From NCBI RefSeq assembly GCF_019219025.1, contig NZ_JAHUWN010000002.1, forward strand, positions 186,001 to 250,000: a stretch of 64,000 nucleotides of DNA. The letters are read 5' to 3'. This stretch comes from Bacillus sp. sid0103 (lineage in GTDB: Bacteria > Bacillota > Bacilli > Bacillales_B > DSM-18226). Shown here piece by piece: positions 8,411-16,496 of this stretch. The notes under the pieces were generated by a model. That model made no database searches. It had not been told where the DNA came from and worked only from the letters and a program-made list of their open reading frames with translations. Within the stretch, counting starts at the first letter, position 1. Each line of letters opens with the position of its first letter. The position numbers and the translations under genes are program-made.

Positions 8411-9826
8411 TCATTTAACTGCATGGAGATAACGCTTATTCTCTCTCAAGGCCTGTACCCATTTTTCTGACTTCTCATAGCAATCTCCTATTTGCAGAAC
8501 TCTTTTGTCTGAAAAAGGTTTTCCTATCAACTGGAGGCCAACTGGCAGAGTGTCTGCCGTAAAGCCGCAGGCAACAGAAAGCGACGGAAACCCGAGAATA
8601 TTGGCAAGTGGTGTTTTTCCAAGCGTAAACATATTGCTGATCGCCTGTTCTGGAACCATCGTGCCGATCTCAAACGGCGGCTGAACATTGGTAGGACCGA
8701 CTAACGCATCCAGCTCTTTCATTTGTTTAAGCGTTTCGGTGATAAACTGTCTTCTCGTTCGTTGAGCATTTATATAATCGGTTGCGGAGATACTACGGCC
8801 AAATTGAAAGCGATATTTCAAATCATCCCCATATAAATCTCCAAATCTCTTTAATAACGGTTCATGAAAGGATACCACTTCTGCTTGCGCAATTGTTTTT
8901 AAAGCATCAAGGGCCCTTTCTATCCCTGGCAGGTTGATGAAAACGATTTCTGCTCCCAAATCGGTTAATCGCTGAAAAGCCCGCTGAATTACGGTCTTCA
9001 CCTTCTCATCGATTCCTGAAAACATATAGGGTTCATAGAAGCCTAACTTAACTCCTTTAAGAGTTTGTAACTCAGGAAATACAACAGACTCATCCCTTTT
9101 AACAGTCGAGGGGTCTTTTAAATCATATCCTCTCATCACTTCCAGCATAATGGCCGTATCTTTTACGGTTCTCCCCATTGGACCTACATGGTCTAAAGAC
9201 CAGCTAAATGGCAGGCAGCCCTCACGACTAACAAGTCCATACGTTGGTTTAAATCCTACCGTGCCACACATTGCTGCAGGCAGACGTATCGAACCCGCTG
9301 TATCTGTTCCAACAGCACCGAAGGCCATACCTGTTGCCGTGGCCACAGCTGAACCGCCGCTCGACCCACCTGGTATTCTTGTTAAATCCCATGGATTCTT
9401 CGTACTTCCATAGTGAGGATTTTCAGTTGTGGCTCCCATCGCGAATTCATGCAAGTTTGCTTTACCGATGATGATGGCTCCTGCGTTCTTTAACTTTTGA
9501 ACAGACGTGGCATCACTTGAAGGCACCCAGTCTTGAAAAACTTTTGAACCGCCTGTTGTTCGTACCCTTTCTGTTTGCAATAAATCCTTCACCACAATCG
9601 GAATCCCGTGCAGCGGGCCACGCAGTTGATTGCTTTGAATTTCTTTTTCTAAATTCACCGCCTGATCCATGGCCTCTTCTTCCATCACCGTAATAAATGC
9701 TCGAAGGGCGGGATCATTTTTTTGAATTTGTTCCAAGGTTAATTTAGTCAATTCCACAGGTGAAATCTTTTTCTTTGCCATTAAAGACCCAGCGGCATCA
9801 ATCGAAGCGAAAAGCAGTTCACTCAT
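8411..9826 (-). CDS. Amidase signature family hydrolase (IacH type in context)
   Basis: A 471-residue amidase-signature enzyme. The Ser-cisSer-Lys triad is present: K80 in IPIVVKDLL, the cis-Ser region in GGSSGGSA near 153-160, and S179 in TDTAGSIRLPAA. The length matches GatA-like amidases. In iac clusters of proteobacteria an amidase (IacH) accompanies the indole-3-acetate genes. Here it could hydrolyse an amide or lactam intermediate, or release the free acid from an amide such as indole-3-acetamide. It overlaps the 37-codon mini-ORF by an ATGA junction, so translation is coupled. Housekeeping GatA is unlikely because gatB and gatC are not adjacent. Confidence 0.85.
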   Translation of the reverse strand: MSELLFASIDAAGSLMAKKKISPVELTKLTLEQIQKNDPALRAFITVMEEEAMDQAVNLEKEIQSNQLRGPLHGIPIVVKDLLQTERVRTTGGSKVFQDWVPSSDATSVQKLKNAGAIIIGKANLHEFAMGATTENPHYGSTKNPWDLTRIPGGSSGGSAVATATGMAFGAVGTDTAGSIRLPAAMCGTVGFKPTYGLVSREGCLPFSWSLDHVGPMGRTVKDTAIMLEVMRGYDLKDPSTVKRDESVVFPELQTLKGVKLGFYEPYMFSGIDEKVKTVIQRAFQRLTDLGAEIVFINLPGIERALDALKTIAQAEVVSFHEPLLKRFGDLYGDDLKYRFQFGRSISATDYINAQRTRRQFITETLKQMKELDALVGPTNVQPPFEIGTMVPEQAISNMFTLGKTPLANILGFPSLSVACGFTADTLPVGLQLIGKPFSDKRVLQIGDCYEKSEKWVQALRENKRYLHAVK

Positions 9827-9936
9827 GTTTGTTCCTTCTCAAAATCTTCAAGGTTCAACCTAAAAGCAGGGTCGACCATAAACATCTCTGCCTCTTCGAG
9901 TTCCAGAATATCCTGTAAATATTCATATAAAGTCAA
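9823..9936 (-). CDS. 37-residue mini-ORF coupled to the amidase
   Basis: A TTG start at 9936 with a strong AAGGAGG site about seven bases upstream opens a 37-codon frame that begins (M)TLYEYLQDILELEEAEMF. Its TGA overlaps the amidase ATG (ATGA). The peptide is acidic, with a probable amphipathic helix in the first 20 residues. Small partner proteins of amidases exist (GatC for GatA, AtzG for AtzE). No clear match to either is recognised. It may be an amidase partner or only a leader that drives amidase translation. Confidence 0.55.
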   Translation of the reverse strand: MTLYEYLQDILELEEAEMFMVDPAFRLNLEDFEKEQT

Positions 9937-9984
9937 GAAGGTACCTCCTTCCTCCTGAATGACAAATCTCTTTTATTCGACTGT

Positions 9985-10353
9985 TTAACGATTGTTTTCT
10001 AACAAGAAAAACGGACGGCCAATTGACGCTTCAAGACGGAAGAAGCGATCGAGGCCTGTTGCTCGAAACGAGTGTGTCATATTTGTAACCGTTTGCAAAT
10101 CAGGGACATTATATAGAAAACACGCATGCCAATTAACCGGTCCTGCATGCCCGGCTGTTAAGATATCTCTGTCAAACGTGCCTAATAATTCAGAGCCATT
10201 TTCTTTCCACGCCACTAAAACTTCATGAAGCTGCGGCAATATTTCTTTTTCCTTTTGCTCCTGAGTAGTATCAAACCACCCTGTCGACTCGAACGTTATA
10301 AACACTCTCAATGGATTGGGTATTTCAGGTGCACCATGTTTCATTTCTCCCAT
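9985..10353 (-). CDS. Small protein of unknown function, possible IacB equivalent
   Basis: A 122-residue soluble protein from the ATG at 10353, which is chosen because an AAAGGAG site lies 9 bases before it; the longer frame runs back into the SDR gene. Notable segments are LRVFITFESTGWFD, an ELLGTFDRDILTAG stretch and an aromatic-rich C-terminus (GRPFFLLEN). A ferredoxin-like alpha-beta fold is plausible from the strand-helix pattern. It lies between the SDR and the amidase genes. A small protein of unknown role, IacB, is part of iac clusters, and position and size fit, but homology cannot be confirmed by eye. Confidence 0.6.
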   Translation of the reverse strand: MGEMKHGAPEIPNPLRVFITFESTGWFDTTQEQKEKEILPQLHEVLVAWKENGSELLGTFDRDILTAGHAGPVNWHACFLYNVPDLQTVTNMTHSFRATGLDRFFRLEASIGRPFFLLENNR

Positions 10354-10378
10354 TACATTCATCTCCTTTAAAATCTGT

Positions 10379-11143
10379 TTAACGCATGAGTAAACCACCG
10401 TTTATGTCAAAGGTTGAGCCCGTAATATAACCAGCCGCATCTGAAGCTAGGAAAGAAACCATGTTTGCCACTTCTTCCGCTTCACCAAAGCGTTTTACTG
10501 GAATGCTCTCCCTCATTTTTTCTAACACAGCTGGATCCATCTTTTCCATTTCTGGTGTTTCAATGGCAGCGGGAGCAACTGTATTTACAGTGATCCCCTG
10601 ATCCGCTAGAGACCTAGCAAATACTTTTGTTAAAACAAGCTGGCCAGCTTTTGAAGCACAATAATGGGCACCTGATGTCAGCGGACCCGCTTGGCCTCCA
10701 AAAGAAGAAACATTAATAATACGCCCTTTTTTTTGCTGTTTCATTGGATTCAGCACAGCTTGAGAGTAGAAAAAGGTCCCACCTAGATTGACGGATAAGA
10801 TAAGATTCCATTCCTCTTCCGTGACTTCCTCAATCACTGTTTCTTTACGAACACCAGCGTTGTTCACCAATATATCAATGCGTCCCCAGTTTTCCATGAT
10901 CGTTTCCACACTCTTTTTAATAGCATGGACATCCGATACATCCACTGTTAAAAACATCGAAGAGGAAGAATGATAACGGTGCAAAAGATCAGATTCTTTT
11001 ACTTCGTTTAAGGCCGTTTCATTCACGTCAACAAACACAACTCTTTTTCCTTCTGAAAGGAGCTTTATGGCAATCGCATGACCGAGACCCTGCCCAGCAC
11101 CCGTAACGATCGCCACTTCTTGTTCTACTGCCTTCGTATTCAA
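10379..11143 (-). CDS. Short-chain dehydrogenase/reductase (IacE type in context)
   Basis: A 254-residue classical SDR with the cofactor motif TGAGQGLG at residues 14-21, NNAG at 94-97, the catalytic serine near 146-147 in NVSSFGG, and YCASK (Y161, K165). The C-terminal segment GSTFDINGG is typical. The start is a TTG at 11143 behind a GAGGGGGC site, since no in-frame ATG is suitably placed. iac clusters include an SDR (IacE) that acts with the flavin monooxygenase during conversion of indole-3-acetate toward catechol. The exact reaction here is inferred. FabG-like housekeeping reductase is unlikely given the operon. Confidence 0.82.
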   Translation of the reverse strand: MNTKAVEQEVAIVTGAGQGLGHAIAIKLLSEGKRVVFVDVNETALNEVKESDLLHRYHSSSSMFLTVDVSDVHAIKKSVETIMENWGRIDILVNNAGVRKETVIEEVTEEEWNLILSVNLGGTFFYSQAVLNPMKQQKKGRIINVSSFGGQAGPLTSGAHYCASKAGQLVLTKVFARSLADQGITVNTVAPAAIETPEMEKMDPAVLEKMRESIPVKRFGEAEEVANMVSFLASDAAGYITGSTFDINGGLLMR

Positions 11144-11161
11144 AAGTGATCGCCCCCTCTC

Positions 11162-12367
11162 TTAGTTTATTAAAATACTTTTGATCACCCGCATGGCATT
11201 TCCGCCTGCTGCCTTGGCAATAGCTTTAGTTGAATACTGGTGTTTCACCAGCCATCCAATCATATTTTTCATAGCCTCTGCAGGATTTTCTACCCCTTCT
11301 ACATAAGTGGACTCCTTAAAAACCTCTCCACTGTGAGAAGCGGATATGCCTAACATATCGTCAAAGGCATGCTGTAAGGCTACGTGATCTCCAAAAAAAG
11401 TGTCGGGTCCAAGACCAACATGATCAATGCCTACTAATTTGCTAATATATTCAAAATGCTCCATCACGCATTGCAGCGAATGGTTAGGTGAGTTTTTCGT
11501 TAATGTCGTATTCGGGGCAGCACAAATTCCAATGATTCCGCCTTTTTCAGCACATGCTTGTAAAACATGGTCAGGCTTCATTCGTGGTGTGTTCCACAAT
11601 GCCCTTGCTCCTGCATGTGTGATGAAAACAGGGTGCTCACTTGTTTCAATCACATCTAAACTCGTTTGATCCCCGCAATGAGATATATCAATCATCATCC
11701 CTAATCGGTTCATTCGTTCAATCACACGACGTCCGAAATTGGTTAGGCCGCCATCTCGATTCTCGATAAGTCCTGAACCGAGACTGTTTGCTTCGTTATA
11801 GGTAATTCCCATGCAGCGGATACCGAAGCCATATAAAATATCGACACGATCCAGTTCATTTTCTAAAATGCTTGCCGCCTCTAGAGACGGCAAAATGGCT
11901 ACTTGTTTGTTCCGCTTTGCTTTTACCAAGTCACCGTATGTGCTTGCAACATAAATCGTCTTTTGACGCTGGATATCAGCGTAGCGCATACCAAGCAAAT
12001 AAAGCACATCATCCCATTTTAAGCCGTTTTTCGAAGCAATAATCGAAATGCCATCCATGAAGTTTTCGAATATTACGTCAATTCCTGACAGTGAGATTCC
12101 TTCATAATGAAAAGCAGTATGAAACTCACCGCAATACGGAAGAATCTGTTCAGATTTTTTTGGAACAATGAAACCATGATCTCGTAATGAAACGATCGGG
12201 TATTTGGTAAATATTTTTTTCAGCTTCTCTTCCTCATTCTCCGTTAAATGAAGTGAGTACGCCGGGACTCGATCAAGTTCATAGGATAACTCATATGGTT
12301 TATAATCTTGATTCGCTTTTAAATAACTAAAGGATTGATAACCGTCATATTGCTTTACATTCATCAT
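11162..12367 (-). CDS. Peptidase M19 (membrane dipeptidase-like) hydrolase
   Basis: A 401-residue TIM-barrel metal hydrolase of the renal dipeptidase family. E163 sits where the bridging glutamate is expected. H230 in MIDISHCG and H251 in ITHAGARAL match the second-metal histidines. The usual N-terminal HxD ligand pair is not present: the corresponding segment reads LRDHGF (D63, H64). No signal peptide is seen, so it is probably cytoplasmic. The gene begins three bases after the Rieske oxygenase stop without a good ribosome binding site, which implies coupling. It may cleave an amide such as an aromatic acid-amino acid conjugate. M19 proteins are not a standard part of iac clusters. Confidence 0.75.
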   Translation of the reverse strand: MMNVKQYDGYQSFSYLKANQDYKPYELSYELDRVPAYSLHLTENEEEKLKKIFTKYPIVSLRDHGFIVPKKSEQILPYCGEFHTAFHYEGISLSGIDVIFENFMDGISIIASKNGLKWDDVLYLLGMRYADIQRQKTIYVASTYGDLVKAKRNKQVAILPSLEAASILENELDRVDILYGFGIRCMGITYNEANSLGSGLIENRDGGLTNFGRRVIERMNRLGMMIDISHCGDQTSLDVIETSEHPVFITHAGARALWNTPRMKPDHVLQACAEKGGIIGICAAPNTTLTKNSPNHSLQCVMEHFEYISKLVGIDHVGLGPDTFFGDHVALQHAFDDMLGISASHSGEVFKESTYVEGVENPAEAMKNMIGWLVKHQYSTKAIAKAAGGNAMRVIKSILIN

Positions 12368-12370
12368 GGA

Positions 12371-13651
12371 TCACAGTTTCGCAACCGTTTTTTTCAATTG
12401 AAATTGCTCTTTCATAGGAAAAGCATCTTTCCATGATTTTTGGTTATCATCGTAGAGACCATCACTATACAATGATTTCAGTGATGGATTATCTAAGACC
12501 AATGGTGTTTCTCCTTTTTGGAATGCTTTCACCTGCTGGAGTAAGATCCGGCGCATATGAATAACAGGTAAATCGCTCGTACCAAGGTGCTCAATGGTCC
12601 TGTCCACAATCGGTCCCATTGTTTCAGTGGCGGCATGATCTTGATTGGCAATCCCACGAATGCCTGTGAAATTTCCAGTCTTTTGTAATTCTCGATCTTG
12701 AGCATATTCGTTTTCAAGATTAATTTGTTTCTTTAATTCCTTATCCAATTTTAAACCTCGGCGCTGATGCTGCGCTTCGACATCAATGGTTCGGTTGTGC
12801 GCAAACTGTACATCCCATGACCAGGTACTATAATCGTCTCTTGGAATAAACGCGTGCCACATGCCATCTTCCCCACCAAATCTCGGTGGATACGTATAAA
12901 ATGGGAAGATATAATGAATCTCCATGAAAGCATTCTCTTTTTCCGTTCCGATTCCGACCGCAACACAACGCTTTCCATAGTTCGTATCTTCAACAGCTTG
13001 TTTAACCGGTGGATTTTTCACAAGAGGATGATTTGGATCGATCCCTAAATCACTGCTTAATATTCCTTCTTCTACGGCTTGTGTGTGATGAGCTTTATGC
13101 AAAAAAGCAGCGTGAACGTAATCTAAATCATTTTCCATCACCTGTGCATAATTGCATTCCTGCCAGACACGTTCCACCAATAAGTTCTCATCCGGAAGGC
13201 TCATCCAATAAAAATCTGGTAATGGCGGCTGCTCTTCTTCAGGGCCCATATAGGTCCAAACAACTCCATTTGCTTCTATTGTCGGATAGCTTTTCAACTT
13301 GATCGATTGTTTGAATTTTCCATCTCTCTCTTCTGAAGGAATTTCCGTGCATTTCCCCTCTGAATCGAACTTCCAGCCATGATACATACAGCGGATACCG
13401 CACCCTGCATTAATCCCGAAATAAAGGGAGGTTCCACGATGAGGACATCGTTCGTCAATCAAACCCACTTTTCCTACCGTATCACGGAAAGCAATGAGGT
13501 CTTCACTTAATAATTTTACCCGCTGAGGCTTCCCATCACATTCTAATTCCTCAGACTTCAGAACAGGAATCCAATATCGGCGGAACATATCACCCATTGG
13601 AGTCCCGGGACCTGTTTGCGTTAATAACTGATTATCTTCTCTAGATAACAT
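12371..13651 (-). CDS. Rieske non-haem iron oxygenase, large subunit (IacC type in context)
   Basis: A 426-residue ring-hydroxylating oxygenase. The Rieske cluster ligands are C69-P-H71 and C88-M-Y-H91, and the mononuclear iron site has D175/D177 with H180 and H185 in ENDLDYVHAAFLH. The N-terminal MGDMFRRYWIPVL segment is typical of phthalate 4,5-dioxygenase-like single-subunit oxygenases. It needs a reductase, and none with a ferredoxin domain is seen in the window. In iac pathways a Rieske oxygenase generates catechol from a dioxindole-type intermediate. Here it is the best candidate for producing the catechol consumed by CatA. A GGAGGG site precedes the ATG. Confidence 0.85.
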   Translation of the reverse strand: MLSREDNQLLTQTGPGTPMGDMFRRYWIPVLKSEELECDGKPQRVKLLSEDLIAFRDTVGKVGLIDERCPHRGTSLYFGINAGCGIRCMYHGWKFDSEGKCTEIPSEERDGKFKQSIKLKSYPTIEANGVVWTYMGPEEEQPPLPDFYWMSLPDENLLVERVWQECNYAQVMENDLDYVHAAFLHKAHHTQAVEEGILSSDLGIDPNHPLVKNPPVKQAVEDTNYGKRCVAVGIGTEKENAFMEIHYIFPFYTYPPRFGGEDGMWHAFIPRDDYSTWSWDVQFAHNRTIDVEAQHQRRGLKLDKELKKQINLENEYAQDRELQKTGNFTGIRGIANQDHAATETMGPIVDRTIEHLGTSDLPVIHMRRILLQQVKAFQKGETPLVLDNPSLKSLYSDGLYDDNQKSWKDAFPMKEQFQLKKTVAKL

Positions 13652-13682
13652 TTTATTCCCTCCTGAATCTTCAGCTCATTTA

Positions 13683-14171
13683 TTATTGCTTTATCCCAAC
13701 GGCTTCTGATAAGTGACTGATTTTTCCACGGAAAAACAGCAGCGGTTTTTTCTGCTCATCATATACGGCACTCTTCACACGTCCTGTGACAATATAATGG
13801 TCACCACCATCAAGTAAGTCATCAACGTGGCATTCAATCGTTGCCAAATTCTCGTTTAAGATCGGTAAGCCATCTTCTGATAGGGAGTACGATGCGCCCT
13901 TGAACTTATCTTCAGATTTTTTCGCGAAGCGCCAGCAATCTTCTTCTTGATTCTCTTGTAATATATTAACCGTAAAAGGATGATCTTTTTTAAACGCATG
14001 CACGCTGCCTGCCTTTTTATCAATACAAACAAGAATTAAAGGCGGATCCAATGAAACAGAAGAGAAAGCGTTTGCAGTCAAACCAATAAAACCACTCTCA
14101 CTTTTTGTGGTAATGACTGTAACACCTGTAGCAAAATGTCCAAGCGTATTTCGAAATTGACGTGAATCCAT
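13683..14171 (-). CDS. Flavin reductase, HpaC family (IacG type in context)
   Basis: A 162-residue flavin reductase domain protein. FATGVTVITT at the N-terminus, the LTANAFSSVSLDPPLILVCI segment and a C-terminal GGDHYIVTGRV motif are typical of HpaC/NtaB-type enzymes that supply FADH2 or FMNH2 to two-component monooxygenases. Its partner is most likely the acyl-CoA-dehydrogenase-like monooxygenase at 16497-17624. It could also pass electrons to the Rieske oxygenase, which has no other reductase nearby. AAAGGAGG precedes the ATG. Confidence 0.87.
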   Translation of the reverse strand: MDSRQFRNTLGHFATGVTVITTKSESGFIGLTANAFSSVSLDPPLILVCIDKKAGSVHAFKKDHPFTVNILQENQEEDCWRFAKKSEDKFKGASYSLSEDGLPILNENLATIECHVDDLLDGGDHYIVTGRVKSAVYDEQKKPLLFFRGKISHLSEAVGIKQ

Positions 14172-14218
14172 ATATTCTCCTCCTTTGGTTATGAGCTGCC
14201 TTCATATGCAGCATCCCT

Positions 14219-16108
14219 TTACATTTTTATTTTTCCAAGCATTAACATGATTTGCAGGGACATCTGAATTTCAAAGCGGCTATTAGAGCTTGCTAGATCA
14301 ACAGAAAGCAAGTCTTCAATTTTTTGTATTCGATATCTCATCCCACTAATCGAAATCGACATTTCTCGTGCTGTTTTATGTAAATTAAATTCATTTTGCG
14401 AATAATAGAATAGTGTCACCAGCAGCTCTGAATTTTTCTTTTTATCATATTCGAGGATGGGATGTAATTTTTCATTTGCAAATCGTTCCAGTTCCATTGG
14501 TTCTCTAGCATTTAAAAATAAGGTTAAATGACCTAATTCACTTGTTAATATAACCCGAGAATCCGAGGATCTCACTTTGGCTAATTCAACCGCCTTCTTC
14601 GCTTCTTCAGCATTTTTATGAAAATCAGAAAGTTGCTTGGTTTCATTACTGATTCCAATATAAATCTGCTGTTCTTGGTTTCCAATTTGCTTCAGAAGCG
14701 CCTCACCAAACTCTTTAATCGTGGTTCTTTCAGAGTCGATATACTTCTTCAAAATAATCGCTTGAATGGTATTTAATTTGGTTAAAATAAGGGGCGCATC
14801 AAATTTATGCTGCTTTTGATAGAATAAATTAGTTAATTTATTCCTAATTTTCAGATAATCGTAATTAACAGAGCCCTTTTCTTTCATTTTCCGGTCATTA
14901 ATTTCCATGTGCACGATATAATGCGCCTCCGATAAATCATAACCAATGTAGGAAAAACGGCTGTTAATTTCCTTGGTGTCCACATCCTTATTGTTAAGCA
15001 GCTGCTCAAGAAGTTCACCTTTCATCCGTTGTTCAGTTTCGATGGCCACTCGTTCATTCTGTACATGTAAGGCGGCAACTGTCGCTACCCTCTCAAGTAA
15101 GTCTTTTCGAAAATCATCATGTTTTTGATCGGAATCTATCGTGATAAACCCATAAACCTGGTTTCTATTAATAATTGGTATTGTCAAAATGGCAAATGTT
15201 TTATCCTTGAGCGAGGTTTCGACAATCGTGTTGCGAAAAAGCGCTTCTTTGTTTTTATCCCAAATATTTCGGGCTGTCATATAGTCATCCATTCCAGGAT
15301 GATCTCCATATTTAGCAAGCGGTTCAAAAAGTTTATTTTCTATTAAAACCTGGCAATGAAGGCTTTTTCCAAGCAAATTGGCAAAGGACTGAAAACCTTC
15401 TCCTTGAAGCATGGCTTGCGTCAAATGACGACTTAATGAAGAACCCAGCTCAAATCTTTCTTTCTGCTGTTCCACTCGCCGATACATTTGGTCAAGTTCA
15501 CCGGACATATCTTCGTTTTCAAAGAAAAAAAGATCTTCAGCAATTTCTTCGCCCCATTGTTCAACCGTTTTACCTACATAACGGCAGTGATCATCGCCTT
15601 TACCTTTGCAATTAACCTCTTTAAAAATGGTTTGCTTTCCTAAACATTCACTGGTGTAACCGCTTGCATATCCAGCTAAATAAAAGCAGACTGGTTCTGT
15701 ATGCTTGGGGAAATGCTGCAGGTGTTGATTGGCTTCGTCCGAGTCAATCCAATAACCAGATACATCAAAGAAACCTTTCTTCATGTCCACATTGAATGTT
15801 TCTGGGTACGAGAAGGCCCTTCCTGTCAAATAATGCATTTTGGATCCGGCAATAAGCCACTCTAGTTCATCCTGCCAATTAATCGTTTCTTTAAGGATAC
15901 GTGCTTCGTGAACGCCACATTGATAACCATATCTTAGTAAAAATCGTTTGGCCCGCTGAACACCCAGCGCCGTAATTAAGTCTTTTCGGAGCACTCCCCA
16001 TGCCGTTGCACTTGTAAGAGACAACTGTAATTCCTTTAAATTCATGCCCGGTTTTTCCGATATACTCATAAAGTGGTCTAAATTAAGGTCACTAGCTTTA
16101 ATGCTCAC
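14219..16108 (-). CDS. Aromatic-responsive regulator, XylR_N-V4R-PucR type
   Basis: A 629-residue transcription factor. Residues about 10-110 match the XylR N-terminal effector domain. About 115-190 form a V4R domain, with GYTSECLGK and a cysteine/histidine set CKGKGDDHC typical of the vinyl-4-reductase fold. A coiled linker and a GAF-like region (about 240-350) follow. The C-terminus (about 565-625) is a PucR/CdaR helix-turn-helix (NLHKTAREMSISISGMRYR). Unlike XylR and DmpR it has no AAA+ sigma-54 domain. It starts at a GTG with GAGGGTGA upstream and is embedded in the operon it probably controls, so expression would be self-reinforcing. The boxes at 4523 and 17717 are its candidate targets. 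Confidence 0.85.
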   Translation of the reverse strand: MSIKASDLNLDHFMSISEKPGMNLKELQLSLTSATAWGVLRKDLITALGVQRAKRFLLRYGYQCGVHEARILKETINWQDELEWLIAGSKMHYLTGRAFSYPETFNVDMKKGFFDVSGYWIDSDEANQHLQHFPKHTEPVCFYLAGYASGYTSECLGKQTIFKEVNCKGKGDDHCRYVGKTVEQWGEEIAEDLFFFENEDMSGELDQMYRRVEQQKERFELGSSLSRHLTQAMLQGEGFQSFANLLGKSLHCQVLIENKLFEPLAKYGDHPGMDDYMTARNIWDKNKEALFRNTIVETSLKDKTFAILTIPIINRNQVYGFITIDSDQKHDDFRKDLLERVATVAALHVQNERVAIETEQRMKGELLEQLLNNKDVDTKEINSRFSYIGYDLSEAHYIVHMEINDRKMKEKGSVNYDYLKIRNKLTNLFYQKQHKFDAPLILTKLNTIQAIILKKYIDSERTTIKEFGEALLKQIGNQEQQIYIGISNETKQLSDFHKNAEEAKKAVELAKVRSSDSRVILTSELGHLTLFLNAREPMELERFANEKLHPILEYDKKKNSELLVTLFYYSQNEFNLHKTAREMSISISGMRYRIQKIEDLLSVDLASSNSRFEIQMSLQIMLMLGKIKM

Positions 16109-16121
16109 GGTATCACCCTCA

Positions 16122-16448
16122 TTATATTGACTTTTGTTTATTTAAACATTCGTCAACGAAATAATAAAGGCTTTTTTTTACTCCGCCTTTCCAGAACTGC
16201 AAGTACATTTTCTTATGGGTATAACTATTTTCTGAATAGAGATACGTTAAAAACTGAACGATGGCTTTCCGGCGTAATACAATATTCTCCAGACCATAGA
16301 CAAAAAACCAATGATCAATGACGTTAAAGACACCCCGATTGATTGAATATTTTTCTGAACAAAAATCAACAAATCCTTTGTCTGGTAAATGAACAATACA
16401 TTCAACTTGATAATCGGATGGTGATTTCTTCAAATCTAGTGCGTGCAT
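16122..16448 (-). CDS. Hypothetical 108-residue protein in the aromatic operon
   Basis: The family is not recognised. The protein is 108 residues, basic, and rich in aromatic residues (DHWFFVYGLENIVL, KKMYLQFW). It has no signal peptide and no clear membrane helix. An AAGGAGG site 9 bases before the ATG supports real translation. It lies between the GC-rich monooxygenase gene and the regulator, 13 bases before the regulator's GTG. Its AT-rich base composition matches the host-like flanks. It could be a small oxygenase partner or a regulator accessory protein; neither is supported by a motif. Confidence 0.55.
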   Translation of the reverse strand: MHALDLKKSPSDYQVECIVHLPDKGFVDFCSEKYSINRGVFNVIDHWFFVYGLENIVLRRKAIVQFLTYLYSENSYTHKKMYLQFWKGGVKKSLYYFVDECLNKQKSI

Positions 16449-16496
16449 CGGTGATGTCCTCCTTTACTTGTGAAATCAAGGTATTGATTGGCAGGG

